From Streptomyces sp. 11x1 (lineage in GTDB: Bacteria > Actinomycetota > Actinomycetes > Streptomycetales > Streptomycetaceae), in contig NZ_CP122458.1 of the NCBI RefSeq assembly GCF_032598905.1, positions 2,666,001 to 2,730,000 on the forward strand: a stretch of DNA of 64,000 nt, given 5' to 3'. This document shows positions 43,383 to 52,752 of this stretch, piece after piece. How positions within the stretch are numbered: the first letter of the stretch is position 1; each line of letters begins with the position of its first letter. Position numbers and translations under genes: made by a program. The notes below the pieces were generated by a model that was not told where the DNA came from, ran no database searches, and saw only the letters and a list, made by a program, of their open reading frames with translations.

Positions 43383-45506
43383 TTACGCGTCGATGCGCGA
43401 CCGGTCCAGCGTCGCCGCGGAGCTGGAGATGAACTCCTTGCGCGGTGCGACGTCGTTGCCCATCAGCAGGTCGAAGACCTGCTCCGCCGCCTCCAGGTCG
43501 GACAGGTTGATCCGCCGCAGCGTGCGGTGCCGCGGGTCCATCGTGGTCTCCGCCAGCTGGTCCGCGTCCATCTCGCCGAGACCCTTGTAGCGCTGGATCG
43601 AGTCCTTGTACCGGACGCCCTTGCTCTGGAACTCCAGCAGCTTGTCGCGCAGCTCACGGTCCGAGTACGTGTAGACGTACTTGTCCTGGCCCTTCTTGGG
43701 CTGGACCAGCTCGATCCGGTGCAGCGGGGGCACCGCCGCGAAGACGCGTCCCGCCTCGACCATCGGCCGCATGTACCGCTGGAAGAGCGTCAACAGCAGA
43801 CACCGGATGTGCGAACCGTCGACATCGGCGTCGGTCATCATGATGATCTTGCCGTAGCGGGCGGCGTCGATGTCGAAGGTCCGCCCCGAGCCCGCCCCTA
43901 TGACCTGGATGATCGCGCCGCACTCGGCGTTCTTGAGCATGTCGGTCACGGACGACTTCTGGACGTTGAGGATCTTGCCCCGGATCGGCAGCAGCGCCTG
44001 GAACTCGGAGTTCCGGGCGAGCTTGGCCGTACCGAGCGCCGAGTCACCCTCGACGATGAACAGCTCGCTGCGCGCCACGTCGTCGCTGCGGCAGTCGGCC
44101 AGCTTGGCCGGCAGCGAGGACGACTCCAGCGCGGTCTTCCGACGCTGCGCGTCCTTGTGCTGACGTGCGGCGATGCGCGTCCGAGCTGCGGCGACGGCCT
44201 TCTCCATGACGACCCGCGCCTGGGCGGCGGCGTCCCGCTTGGCGGAGGTCAGGAACGCCTTGAGCTCCTTGGCGACCACCTGCGTCACGATGCGCCGGGC
44301 CGCCGAGGTACCGAGGACCTCCTTGGTCTGGCCCTCGAACTGCGGCTCGGCGAGCCGCACGGTGACGACGGCGGTGAGGCCTTCGAGGGCGTCGTCCTTG
44401 ACGATGTCGTCCTCGGCCACGCGCAGCATCTTCTTGGCGCGCAGCACCTCGTTCATCGTGGCGGCCACGGCCTGCTCGAAGCCCGCGACGTGGGTGCCGC
44501 CCTTGGGGGTGGCGATGATGTTCACGAACGACTTGAGGGTCGTGTCGTAGCCGGTGCCCCAGCGCATGGCGACATCGACGCCGAGTTCGCGGGTGACCTG
44601 TGTGGGCGTCATCTGACCGTGCTCGTCCAGGACGGGCACGGTCTCCCTGAAGGTGCCCTGCCCGGAGAAGCGGAGGACGTCGCAGACCGGCTTGTCGGAG
44701 GCCAGGTACTCGCAGAACTCGCTGATGCCGCCGTCGAAGCGGAACGACTCCTCGCCCTTGCTGCCGCCCTCGCCGAGGCCGAACTCGTCACGGACGACGA
44801 TCGTCAGACCGGGCACGAGAAAGGCGGTCTGGCGGGCGCGCTGGTGGAGGTTCTCCAGGGAGAGCTTGGCGTCCTTGAGGAAGATCTGGCGGTCGGCCCA
44901 GTAGCGCACGCGCGTGCCGGTGCGCGTCTTCGGGATCCGCTTGCCCTTGCGCAGACCTCCGGTCGCCTCGAACTTGGCGTCCGGTCCGTTGCCCGCGAAG
45001 GCGCCGGGGACGCCGCGCCGGAAGCTGATGGCGTGGGTGCCGCCGTTGCGGTCGACCTCGACGTCCAGGCGGGCGGAGAGCGCGTTCACCACGGAGGCGC
45101 CCACGCCGTGCAGACCACCCGAGGCCGCGTACGAGCCGCCGCCGAACTTGCCGCCGGCATGCAGCTTGGTCATGACGACCTCGACACCGGACAGGCCGGT
45201 CTTGGGCTCGACGTCGACCGGGATGCCACGGCCGTTGTCCCGCACCTCCACGGAGGCGTCGTCGTGGAGGATCACCTCGATGTGGTCGCAGTAGCCCCCG
45301 AGGGCCTCGTCCACGGAGTTGTCGATGATTTCCCACAGGCAGTGCATCAGGCCTCGACTGTCGGTCGAGCCGATGTACATGCCTGGGCGCTTCCGCACGG
45401 CCTCGAGCCCCTCGAGGACGAGCAGGTGCCGCGCGGTGTAGTTGGAACCGTCCCGGTCTGCTCCGGTCAGCAGCGCTGTGGACGGCACGGACGTATCGGC
45501 GGTCAC
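43383..45506 (-). CDS. parE: DNA topoisomerase IV subunit B
   Basis: A 707-residue type IIA topoisomerase B subunit. The GHKL ATPase domain has EIIDNSVDEALGG and the YAASGGLHGVGASVVNAL lid; the TOPRIM domain has EGDSALG and the metal-binding DADVDGSHI. The family stretch PIRGKILNVQKSS is present. It joins ParC (same window, opposite strand) to unlink chromosomes. GTG start (VTADTSVPST). Length exceeds typical GyrB from streptomycetes only slightly, and pairing with the nearby parC decides the name. Confidence 0.92.
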   Translation of the reverse strand: MTADTSVPSTALLTGADRDGSNYTARHLLVLEGLEAVRKRPGMYIGSTDSRGLMHCLWEIIDNSVDEALGGYCDHIEVILHDDASVEVRDNGRGIPVDVEPKTGLSGVEVVMTKLHAGGKFGGGSYAASGGLHGVGASVVNALSARLDVEVDRNGGTHAISFRRGVPGAFAGNGPDAKFEATGGLRKGKRIPKTRTGTRVRYWADRQIFLKDAKLSLENLHQRARQTAFLVPGLTIVVRDEFGLGEGGSKGEESFRFDGGISEFCEYLASDKPVCDVLRFSGQGTFRETVPVLDEHGQMTPTQVTRELGVDVAMRWGTGYDTTLKSFVNIIATPKGGTHVAGFEQAVAATMNEVLRAKKMLRVAEDDIVKDDALEGLTAVVTVRLAEPQFEGQTKEVLGTSAARRIVTQVVAKELKAFLTSAKRDAAAQARVVMEKAVAAARTRIAARQHKDAQRRKTALESSSLPAKLADCRSDDVARSELFIVEGDSALGTAKLARNSEFQALLPIRGKILNVQKSSVTDMLKNAECGAIIQVIGAGSGRTFDIDAARYGKIIMMTDADVDGSHIRCLLLTLFQRYMRPMVEAGRVFAAVPPLHRIELVQPKKGQDKYVYTYSDRELRDKLLEFQSKGVRYKDSIQRYKGLGEMDADQLAETTMDPRHRTLRRINLSDLEAAEQVFDLLMGNDVAPRKEFISSSAATLDRSRIDA

Positions 45507-45984
45507 GCGGTTCGCTCCTCGCTGAATTTCAGGTGAGGCCCTTTTGGGTAAGGGGCCGGGCTCTGTTGCCGCTCCGAGGGTACCGAGGCCTGGTAGAGCC
45601 GTTGTAACGCAACCCTCGTCCGAAACTCAGAGTAGTCCAGAGTCGCATACGCGTTCGATCCCTCGATGGGGTGAAGTACATATCACGTTCCCTTCCAGGC
45701 ATGAACCATTTAGGCTCCGGGCACGTCCTCATGAACAACCGGCAACCCAGCCGGGAGGACCGTACAACCGAAAGAACAACCGCCAGAACCACCGAAGAAC
45801 GACTGACAGACAGCGCGAACCCGTACGACACGAAGACACGCACTACGGCCCATTCGCCGCCAACCGGCAGCAGACAGCCGGCCCGGAAAGATTTTTTCGA
45901 GTTAAAGCCGCGAGCGGGAACGTTTTCGGCCTGGTTGGATGTTGACCCTGGTACGACAGCTCGTCGAGCTAGAGAAGAGGCGAC
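45507..45984. other. Divergent intergenic region between parE and DUF7455
   Basis: A 478-bp region with lower G+C than its surroundings. It holds the promoters of parE (leftward) and of the DUF7455 gene (rightward). A 105-codon frame at 45671-45988 contains TTA, AGA and other rare codons and lacks a ribosome site, so it is treated as non-coding. No operator is recognised. Confidence 0.5.
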
Positions 45985-46215
45985 GTGACTACTGTTCTGA
46001 CCCCCGCGACCCCGCTGACGGCCGCTGACCGATGCGACCGCTGCGGCGCCCAGGCCTATCTGCGCGTCGTCCTGCTGAGCGGTGGAGAGCTGCTGTTCTG
46101 CGCCCACCACGGCCGCAAGTTCGAGCCGGAGCTCAAGAAGATCGCCGCGGAGATACAGGACGAGACGGAGCGGCTCACGGCCGTTCCCGCGACCGCAGAA
46201 GAGGACGAGCGCTGA
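45985..46215 (+). CDS. DUF7455 family zinc-ribbon-like small protein
   Basis: A 76-residue protein with GTG start and GAAGAGG upstream. Two Cys pairs are visible: CDRCGAQAY (16-24) and FCAHHGRKF (about 38-46), enough for one treble-clef or ribbon zinc site with a His. The C-terminal half is an acidic helix. The family is widespread in actinobacteria and unstudied. A hairpin follows. Confidence 0.85.
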   Translation: MTTVLTPATPLTAADRCDRCGAQAYLRVVLLSGGELLFCAHHGRKFEPELKKIAAEIQDETERLTAVPATAEEDER

Positions 46216-46261
46216 CGCTTCGCACCTGACGACGAGCCGCCACCGGCTCGAGGCCGGTGAC

Positions 46262-46298
46262 CGGGCGGCCACTCCCGTACCCACGGGGTGGCCGCCCG
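46262..46298 (+). terminator. Terminator after DUF7455
   Basis: An 11-bp stem CGGGCGGCCAC / GTGGCCGCCCG with a 15-nt loop, 46 nt past the stop codon, followed by CTCTCGTCC. It lies between this gene and the convergent protease gene. Confidence 0.75.
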
Positions 46299-46353
46299 CT
46301 CTCGTCCCGCCCCTGCGGGGGCGTGTGACCGCGTACGGCACCTCAGCGCCGTC

Positions 46354-47169
46354 TCAGCGGCTTTCCGCCAGCACCCGGGCCACGTACGAGCCCCTGGTGT
46401 AGACGCCGGGATTTCCGGCGAGCCCACAGCCGCTGCCCCACGACACGAGGCCGATCAGCTTCCCCCGGGCGACCAGCGGCCCTCCGCTGTCCCCCTGGCA
46501 GGCGTCCCGGCCGCCGTTCTGCTCCCCGGCACACACCATGGAGTCGGACTGGTACCGGCCCTCGGCGCTGCCGGGATAGGCCCGCTCGCAGACGGCGTCG
46601 GCCAGTACCTGCACCGAGGCGGCCCGCAGACCCTGTGTGTAGTCCCCGGCGCCCGTGGTGTCCCCCCAGCCGTAGACCGCCGTCGGCGTGCCCGGCGCGT
46701 ACGCCGCGTCCCCTACGCCCGCCAGTGCGATGACGGAGCTCTCGGGCAGCGGCGCGGCGAGGGTGACCACCGCGAAGTCCCCCGCGTTCGTATAGGGGTC
46801 GTACTCGGGGTTGACCCAGGCGCCGCTCACCGGGATCTCCTCGCCCTCGGCCGACTGCAGCTCGGCGCGACCGGAGATGACCCGCAGGTCGGGGACGCGT
46901 TCCGGCGGTCCCCCCAGGACGCCCTCGCTGAGGCAGTGCGCGGCCGTCAGCACCGTCGTGGGACCGACCACGACACCGCCGCAGAACTGTCCGGCCCGCG
47001 TACCTCCGAACCGGTCACGGCTGGAGAGCGCCACCGTCCAGGGCGCCTGGGAGATCTCGACCGGATGACCGCCGATGACCACCTCGGCCATCGCCGGTGG
47101 CGGTGACACCAGCGGTATGACGGCCGTGGTGGCCGCGACGGCCAGCAGTCGGGCGAACGATCGACGCAT
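46354..47169 (-). CDS. Secreted trypsin-like serine protease (S1A family)
   Basis: A 271-residue exported protease. A signal peptide (about 1-28, ends PPAMA) is followed almost directly by VIGGHP, so the mature enzyme starts near residue 30. The catalytic triad is His78 (TAAHC), Asp131 (GDFAVV) and Ser228 (GDSGGP). Asp222 at the base of the specificity pocket predicts cleavage after Arg or Lys. Six cysteines can form three disulfides. It resembles the Streptomyces griseus trypsin class. Expression depends on growth phase in relatives; nothing here shows that directly. Confidence 0.93.
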   Translation of the reverse strand: MRRSFARLLAVAATTAVIPLVSPPPAMAEVVIGGHPVEISQAPWTVALSSRDRFGGTRAGQFCGGVVVGPTTVLTAAHCLSEGVLGGPPERVPDLRVISGRAELQSAEGEEIPVSGAWVNPEYDPYTNAGDFAVVTLAAPLPESSVIALAGVGDAAYAPGTPTAVYGWGDTTGAGDYTQGLRAASVQVLADAVCERAYPGSAEGRYQSDSMVCAGEQNGGRDACQGDSGGPLVARGKLIGLVSWGSGCGLAGNPGVYTRGSYVARVLAESR

Positions 47170-47247
47170 GCGCGCTCCTCACTCCGGGTCTTTGGGTGGC
47201 ACACCCAGAGTGATCCACAGGACCGGCTTTCGCATGCCGCACACACG

Positions 47248-47285
47248 CCGAAGGCCCGGCCCCTTCGAGGGAACCGGGCCTTCGG
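47248..47285 (-). terminator. Terminator after hrdB
   Basis: A perfect 12-bp stem CCGAAGGCCCGG / CCGGGCCTTCGG with a 14-nt loop, 24 nt past the hrdB stop; no T-run. Confidence 0.8.
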
Positions 47286-47309
47286 ACCGCGCGAGCCGGT
47301 GGCACGCGC

Positions 47310-48854
47310 CTAGTCGAGGTAGTCGCGCAGCACCTGCGAGCGGGACGGGTGGCGCAGCTTCGACATCGTCTTGGACTCGATCTGGCGGATCCGCTCACGC
47401 GTCACGCCGTAGACCTTGCCGATCTCGTCGAGGGTCTTCGGCTGACCGTCGGTGAGGCCGAAGCGCATGGAGACGACGCCTGCCTCGCGCTCGGACAGGG
47501 TGTCCAGCACCGAGTGGAGCTGCTCCTGCAGAAGCGTGAAGCTGACCGCATCGGCCGGGACGACGGCCTCGGAGTCCTCGATGAGGTCACCGAACTCGCT
47601 GTCGCCGTCCTCGCCCAGCGGGGTGTGCAGGGAAATGGGCTCGCGGCCGTACTTCTGGACCTCGATGACCTTCTCGGGGGTCATGTCGAGTTCCTTGGCC
47701 AGCTCCTCCGGGGTGGGCTCGCGGCCCAGGTCCTGGAGCATCTGGCGCTGCACACGCGCCAGCTTGTTGATGACCTCGACCATGTGCACCGGGATACGGA
47801 TGGTGCGGGCCTGGTCGGCCATGGCGCGGGTGATCGCCTGACGGATCCACCAGGTGGCGTACGTGGAGAACTTGTAGCCCTTGGTGTAGTCGAACTTCTC
47901 GACCGCGCGGATCAGACCGAGGTTGCCTTCCTGGATCAGGTCCAGGAACAGCATGCCGCGGCCGGTGTAGCGCTTGGCCAGGGAGACCACCAGACGGAGG
48001 TTGGCCTCCAGGAGGTGGTTCTTGGCGCGGCGGCCGTCCTCGGCGATGATCTCCAGCTCGCGCTTGAGCTTGGGGGCGAGCTTGTCGGCGTTGGCCAGCT
48101 TGTCCTCGGCGAACAGACCGGCCTCGATGCGCTTGGCGAGCTCGACCTCCTGCTCAGCGTTGAGCAGCGGGACCTTGCCGATCTGCTTGAGGTAGTCCTT
48201 GACCGGGTCGGCGGTGGCACCGGCGGCCGCGACCTGCTGGGCGGGCGCGTCGTCCTCGTCCTCGTCGGACAGGACGAAGCCGGCGCTCTCGGTGCCCTCG
48301 GGCTCCTCGCCCGGCTTGCCGCCCGGGGTCTCCTCCAGGACCTCTTCGTCGATCAGCTCGACGTCGTCCTTCTTTGCGGTGGTCTTCTTGGCCGCCGTCT
48401 TCTTGGCGGCGACGGTCTTCTTGGCGGGGGCCGCCTTCTTGGCGACCGCCTTCTTGGCGGCGGCCTTCTTGGCGGGTGCGGCGTCCTCGGCGGAGGCATC
48501 GGCCGCAGGCACCGCGGGGGCGGCTGTCGCGGTGGCCTTCTTGGTGGTCACCGTCTTCGCCGCGACCGTCTTGGTGGCGGTGCGCTTGGCCGGACTCTTC
48601 GCTGCGACGCTCTTTCGGGTGCGCTTGGGCTCTGCGGCACTGACCATCAGCGTCACACCCTCTTCCTCGAGGATCTGGTTGAGGCTGCGCAGTACGTTCT
48701 TCCACTGAGTGGCCGGAATCTGGTCAGCTTCGAAGGCCCGACGCACATCGTCGCCGGCGATCTGCCCCTCAGCCTTTCCCCGCTCAATGAGCGCCATGAC
48801 AGAGACGGACTCGGCGATCTCCGGCGGGAGCGTACGGGATGTGCTGGCCGACAC
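47310..48854 (-). CDS. hrdB: Principal RNA polymerase sigma factor HrdB
   Basis: A 514-residue group 1 sigma factor. The GTG giving [12 protein letters not shown] is preferred over an in-frame TTG two codons before, because GAGAGG stands 6 nt upstream and the sequence matches HrdB of S. coelicolor as I recall it. Regions: 1.1 (about 1-75), an Ala/Lys-rich repetitive insert (about 95-170), an acidic stretch, region 1.2 ([11 protein letters not shown]), region 2 ([25 protein letters not shown]) and region 4.2 with the -35-binding helix ([13 protein letters not shown]). It directs most vegetative transcription. It lies next to whiH, as in S. coelicolor. Confidence 0.97.
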   Translation of the reverse strand: MSASTSRTLPPEIAESVSVMALIERGKAEGQIAGDDVRRAFEADQIPATQWKNVLRSLNQILEEEGVTLMVSAAEPKRTRKSVAAKSPAKRTATKTVAAKTVTTKKATATAAPAVPAADASAEDAAPAKKAAAKKAVAKKAAPAKKTVAAKKTAAKKTTAKKDDVELIDEEVLEETPGGKPGEEPEGTESAGFVLSDEDEDDAPAQQVAAAGATADPVKDYLKQIGKVPLLNAEQEVELAKRIEAGLFAEDKLANADKLAPKLKRELEIIAEDGRRAKNHLLEANLRLVVSLAKRYTGRGMLFLDLIQEGNLGLIRAVEKFDYTKGYKFSTYATWWIRQAITRAMADQARTIRIPVHMVEVINKLARVQRQMLQDLGREPTPEELAKELDMTPEKVIEVQKYGREPISLHTPLGEDGDSEFGDLIEDSEAVVPADAVSFTLLQEQLHSVLDTLSEREAGVVSMRFGLTDGQPKTLDEIGKVYGVTRERIRQIESKTMSKLRHPSRSQVLRDYLD

Positions 48855-49450
48855 GAACAACCTCTCGGAACGTTGGAAAACGGCTTCCGGCCCCGTCCAC
48901 TACGGACAGGAGCCGACCACCGGCTTGGGAGTGGGCCGACGGTGCGGGCGGGAGCCGGGAAGAGGCACAGCGCCGTGAACGGCGTCCGTATTCCCTCCGC
49001 GGCTGTCACCTCTTAGGTCATCGCGCTGTTCCCACGAGCGTTACGCCCAATCTGCGTGGCCCGAGTCACACCCCGTAAGCACTCAAAAGCGGTCAGACAC
49101 CGCCAGAGGTAGTCGATCAAGGCCACAATCGGTTCTGTTCAGACAGGTACCCGAACGATTCCCGAATGAACTCCTCAATGTGGATCACCGTCCTCGGCGG
49201 GATCCGGGGCCCCTACGGGAACACCCGTCACACCTGGCCGCACCGCTCCCGGCCGACCCACCGCCCGGCCGCGACGAGACGAGGCGTCCCGGCACGACGG
49301 GCCGCCTCATGGCTCCGGCGTCGCGCCGCCGGACCCTGCCGAATCCCAGGGGGATCCGATGGGGCCCGGCGGCACGGTCCGCCGGTGGAACGACGCCACG
49401 GAGGGGAACTACGCCCCGGCCGCGGCGCCCTTGCCCCGCTCCGGGCGCCG
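48855..49450. other. Intergenic region upstream of hrdB and downstream of whiH
   Basis: A 596-bp stretch that must hold the hrdB promoter and the 3' end of the whiH transcript. The part at about 49020-49180 is visibly poorer in G+C and is the probable hrdB promoter. In S. coelicolor that promoter is recognised by sigma ShbA according to published work, but I could not pick its -35 and -10 here. Overlapping frames at 48839 and 49166 are rejected for lack of ribosome sites. Confidence 0.5.
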
Positions 49451-50338
49451 TCAGTGCTCGCGCGGCGCGGGCACCACACGCTCCACCTCGGGATGGACGG
49501 TGAGCAGTTGCCGCATGGCCGCCTCGGCCGCCCCTCCGTCGCCCGCGGCGAGCGCGTCGACGATGCGACCGTGGTGCGCCAGCGTCGACTCGGTCGGCCG
49601 GTCGCATCCGGTGGCCGGCCCGCCGGAGACCTGGAGGGCAGCGGAGACGATCCCGGAGAGGTGCTCCAGCATGCGGTTGCTCGCGACCTGGATGAGCAGC
49701 GAGTGGAACTCGGCGTCCGCGCGCGAGAAGGTCAGCGGGTCGCCCTGAGCCATGGCATGACCCATGAGCTCGACCATGTCCCCGAGGCGCTGCTGGACGT
49801 CGTCGCGACCGTGCCCGGCGGCGAGGCGCGCGGCGAGCGGCTCGATCGTCCAGCGCAGTTCACTGAGCTCGCGCCGCTGGTCGTCACGCTGCGGACCGAA
49901 GGCCCGCCACTCGATGATGTCCGGGTCGAGCAGATTCCAGTCGCTGACGGGGCGGACGCGCGTGCCGACGTTCGGCCGGGCGCTGACCAGACCCTTGGCC
50001 TCCAGGACGCGCAGGGATTCACGGACGACGGTGCGGGAGACCTCGAATCGCTGGCCGATCTCCTCGGGCACGAGCGGGCGATCCGCGCCCAGGTCCCCGG
50101 AGACGATCATCTGGCCGAGCTGCTGGACGAGTTGGCCGTGCAGTCCGCGGCCGCGACTCCCGGCGGCGCGTCGGCCCACGCGTCCCAGCTCGGGGTCTGC
50201 GCCGTCCCAGGCGGGGAGGCCCACGCGGTCGACACCGGGGCGCTCGGCGTAGGGGTAGCGGTCGAGTTCGCCCGGTCCGGCGAGGCCGGAGTCGGCGGAG
50301 CGGGCGGCGGTCATCATGGTGTGCGCAAGGGTACTCAC
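49451..50338 (-). CDS. whiH: Sporulation transcription factor WhiH (GntR/FadR family)
   Basis: A 295-residue regulator starting at a GTG (VSTLAHTMMT) with AAAGGA 4 nt upstream. The N-terminal ~60 residues are polar; a winged helix (about 70-135) contains QRFEVSRTVVRESLRVLEAKG; an FCD domain (about 150-280) would bind an unknown carboxylate-like ligand. WhiH controls septation in aerial hyphae of S. coelicolor. Identity rests on near-complete similarity to my recollection of WhiH, the next-to-hrdB position and the WhiG-like promoter upstream. Confidence 0.9.
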   Translation of the reverse strand: MSTLAHTMMTAARSADSGLAGPGELDRYPYAERPGVDRVGLPAWDGADPELGRVGRRAAGSRGRGLHGQLVQQLGQMIVSGDLGADRPLVPEEIGQRFEVSRTVVRESLRVLEAKGLVSARPNVGTRVRPVSDWNLLDPDIIEWRAFGPQRDDQRRELSELRWTIEPLAARLAAGHGRDDVQQRLGDMVELMGHAMAQGDPLTFSRADAEFHSLLIQVASNRMLEHLSGIVSAALQVSGGPATGCDRPTESTLAHHGRIVDALAAGDGGAAEAAMRQLLTVHPEVERVVPAPREH

Positions 50339-50398
50339 GCATCCTTTGTCGGCTGCGTTCTCAACTCCCTTGAGGTCTTTGGTGAAAAGCACACGAAA

Positions 50399-50414
50399 GG
50401 GTGATCGCTCACCC
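50399..50414. promoter_or_regulatory. Inverted repeat between the whiH promoter and start
   Basis: GGGTGA TCGC TCACCC, a perfect 6-bp-arm inverted repeat about 20 bp downstream of the WhiG-like -10 element. Its position suits an autoregulatory operator for WhiH, which is known to affect its own gene. Confidence 0.4.
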
Positions 50415-50430
50415 CGTCGCAATTGACGCC

Positions 50431-50438
50431 TTATCGGA
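50431..50438 (-). promoter_or_regulatory. WhiG-type -10 element upstream of whiH
   Basis: Read on the minus strand, TCCGATAA matches the sigma-WhiG -10 consensus GCCGATAA at seven of eight bases, 93-100 bp upstream of the whiH start. At the expected 15-bp spacing the -35 reads CGCA and not TAAA, so the match is partial. whiH is a known WhiG target in S. coelicolor. Confidence 0.6.
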
Positions 50439-50520
50439 AAGAAATGGGCGTTCTGCGAGGAGTTGCATGCATTGCGTCGGCATAAGAGCACGGACGGTGA
50501 GCACGAAAGGATGACGACGA

Positions 50521-52647
50521 TCATCCGCGCACCCGCGCACGCAGGTTCGTGAGGACGTAGGCACCCAGCAACGCGGTCAGCGACAACAGCAGCGCCCCAC
50601 CCACGGGTTGGACGACGGCCCGCGCCACCGCCTCCAGATAGCGCTCACCCCCGAACGGCCACTGCACCATCACGAGCTCGCGCAGCCGCATCGGAAACCC
50701 GATCGCACTGCGCACGGACGACCCCTCCAGCACCTTCTGCACCAGGGGTACGACGAGGAGGGGCACGGCGACCACGGCGGCGAGCCCCGCCGACGTGGAC
50801 CGGAAGACCCCCGCCGCGAGCACCCCCGCCCAGGCGCATCCCACGACGAGCCCGACCCAACTCGCGCCGAGCGGCAGCCAGTCTGCGGGGACGGAGATGA
50901 GCTCCGGCCCGTAGACGAGGTAGAGCACTTCGAGGTCGCAGCCCACGGCGAGGACCGCCAGGAGCAGTGCGGTGGCCGCCGCCACGAGGAGTTTCGCGAC
51001 CAGCAGTCCGAGGCGGCGGGGCACGGTGCCACGGTCCGCGGCCAGGGCGGGGTGGCGGAACTCGTCACCGAAGGCGATGGCCCCGAGCAGCCCCGCGCCG
51101 AGGGCGGCGGGCGGCAGCGGCAGTTCCCGCGGCCAAGCGGCCAGCAGTCGTGGCTGCGGGGTGTGCCCGATCCTGGCGAGGATCACCGCCATGAGGGCGG
51201 AGGTGACGAGCACGGCCGCGGCGGTGACGTAAGTGGTGCCGACGCCGCCCGCCCGCCGCAGCTCGTACCGCAGCGGACGCAGCGGGCTCGGCGCCGACCG
51301 CACGGTGATGGGCGGCGGAAGCGCCGGCAGGGGCGGCGACGTCGGGCCCGTCCCGGACGCGCGGTCGGGGGAGAGCGACGCCGGGTCGGCATCGACCTCG
51401 GACGGGTGGGCAGGGGGGGACGGCGCCGAGTCGGCGTCGGACGAGTGGACCGGGGAGAGCGGCGCCGAGTCGACCTCGGACGAGTGGGCCTCGGACGGCG
51501 GCGCCGAGGGCAGTGGCGCGGGGTCGGAGGGATCGGCATCGGCATCGGTCGCGAGGGTGGTACGGACGGCTCCGGGCTCGGCGTCACCCTCCGCCGAGCC
51601 GTGGACGAACGCCGGGGCTCGCGGCTCGGTCACGGTCGGGGCCGCGAACGCGCTCGTTCGAGGCACCTCGGCAGCCGTCCGGTGCGCCTCGAACCACCGG
51701 ACCTCCTCCGGGTCAGCGCCGTCGGCCCACTCCTGATCGTCCTCGACCGCCATCGGTGGCATCGTCGGCACAGGGCCCATGTCCCCTACCTCGTCCGCGA
51801 GTTGGTGCACGAGGATGCCGTGCCGAAACGCGGCCTCACCGACCTCCGCGCACGTACTGCCGTACACCGACAGCCGGTTGCCTCCCTCCGACACGATCTC
51901 CACGGAACGCCGTGCGGTGCGGGCCTCCTTGGTGAGCAGAGCCTCGAGGCGGGCGGCGTACGGGGTGCGGACGGCGACCCTGGGCCGCAGCCGGGTCCGG
52001 GAGAAGTCGGCGACCTCCTGGTCGGCGATGAGCCTCCCCTGTTCGAGAGTGAGGACCCGGTCGGCGGTCCGTGCGGCCTCCTTGGGGTCGCCGGTACTGA
52101 ACAGGACCGTGCCGCCCTGCTCCGCGTGCGCCCGCATGATCCCGTGCAGCCACCGGCCTTCACGGACGGCCAGCCCGTCGGCCGGCTCGTCCAGCACGAG
52201 AGTGTGCGGGTCGGACAGCAACGCGCAGGCCAGACCGAGGCGGCGGTCCATGCCCCGCGAGAGGGTGCCGAGCCGCGCCTCGCACAGACTGACCAGGCCC
52301 ACGACCTCCAGGACCTCGTCGGCCCGCCGCGTGGGCAGCCCCGCGGCCGCGCACAGCATGCGCAGATACCCTCGGACCGTGCGGGCCGGGTGGCCCGGTA
52401 CATCGCCGAGGAGCACTCCCACCTCACGCGAGGGGTGGGCGATGCGGTGCAGGGGGCGCCCCCTGAAGTAGGCGATGCCACGACCCTGTTGGAGTTCGAG
52501 CATGAGTCTCAGCGCTGTCGACTTGCCCGCTCCGGGAGCCCCGAGGAGTGCGGTGACGCGACCGGAGTGCGCCTCGAAGGACACATCGTCGATGGCGGGC
52601 GGAAGCTCCTTGCGAGGATTGCTGGTCAATCCGATGGCCTGGATCAC
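50521..52647 (-). CDS. ABC transporter with ATPase and membrane domain in one chain
   Basis: A 708-residue protein from the GTG giving VIQAIGLTSN (an in-frame TTG 3 codons earlier is possible). The ABC domain (about 1-230) has Walker A GAPGAGKST (36-44), the signature replaced by LSRGMDRR and Walker B TLVLDEPADG. A long, acidic Pro/Ser/Asp-rich linker (about 290-470) with 13-residue repeats follows. Six hydrophobic helices of ABC-2 type (about 480-705) complete it. The signature deviates from LSGGQ but such variants are functional in ABC-2 transporters. Substrate unknown. Confidence 0.87.
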   Translation of the reverse strand: MIQAIGLTSNPRKELPPAIDDVSFEAHSGRVTALLGAPGAGKSTALRLMLELQQGRGIAYFRGRPLHRIAHPSREVGVLLGDVPGHPARTVRGYLRMLCAAAGLPTRRADEVLEVVGLVSLCEARLGTLSRGMDRRLGLACALLSDPHTLVLDEPADGLAVREGRWLHGIMRAHAEQGGTVLFSTGDPKEAARTADRVLTLEQGRLIADQEVADFSRTRLRPRVAVRTPYAARLEALLTKEARTARRSVEIVSEGGNRLSVYGSTCAEVGEAAFRHGILVHQLADEVGDMGPVPTMPPMAVEDDQEWADGADPEEVRWFEAHRTAAEVPRTSAFAAPTVTEPRAPAFVHGSAEGDAEPGAVRTTLATDADADPSDPAPLPSAPPSEAHSSEVDSAPLSPVHSSDADSAPSPPAHPSEVDADPASLSPDRASGTGPTSPPLPALPPPITVRSAPSPLRPLRYELRRAGGVGTTYVTAAAVLVTSALMAVILARIGHTPQPRLLAAWPRELPLPPAALGAGLLGAIAFGDEFRHPALAADRGTVPRRLGLLVAKLLVAAATALLLAVLAVGCDLEVLYLVYGPELISVPADWLPLGASWVGLVVGCAWAGVLAAGVFRSTSAGLAAVVAVPLLVVPLVQKVLEGSSVRSAIGFPMRLRELVMVQWPFGGERYLEAVARAVVQPVGGALLLSLTALLGAYVLTNLRARVRG
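51379..51501. repeat. Imperfect tandem repeat (39-45 bp units) in the ABC transporter linker
   Basis: Three imperfect units of 45, 39 and 39 bp (51379-51423, 51424-51462, 51463-51501) that begin CGCCG[A/G]GTCGRC. They encode a 13-residue repeat rich in Ser, Asp, Pro and Ala, such as SSEVDSAPLSPVH. The repeats have probably expanded by slippage. Confidence 0.65.
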
Positions 52648-52752
52648 CCTAGGCAAGATAGCGCGGTATGTCCGTTTTTTCGGGCACCTTGAGGCTCACC
52701 GCACGGCCAAGACAGCCGAACGCGGCGGAGAGGACTCCGGTCACGCGCGTGC

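Noticed and set aside
45671..45988. 105-residue frame upstream of DUF7455
   Set aside because: It contains TTA, AGA and other rare codons, has no ribosome site, and lies in a typical promoter region.
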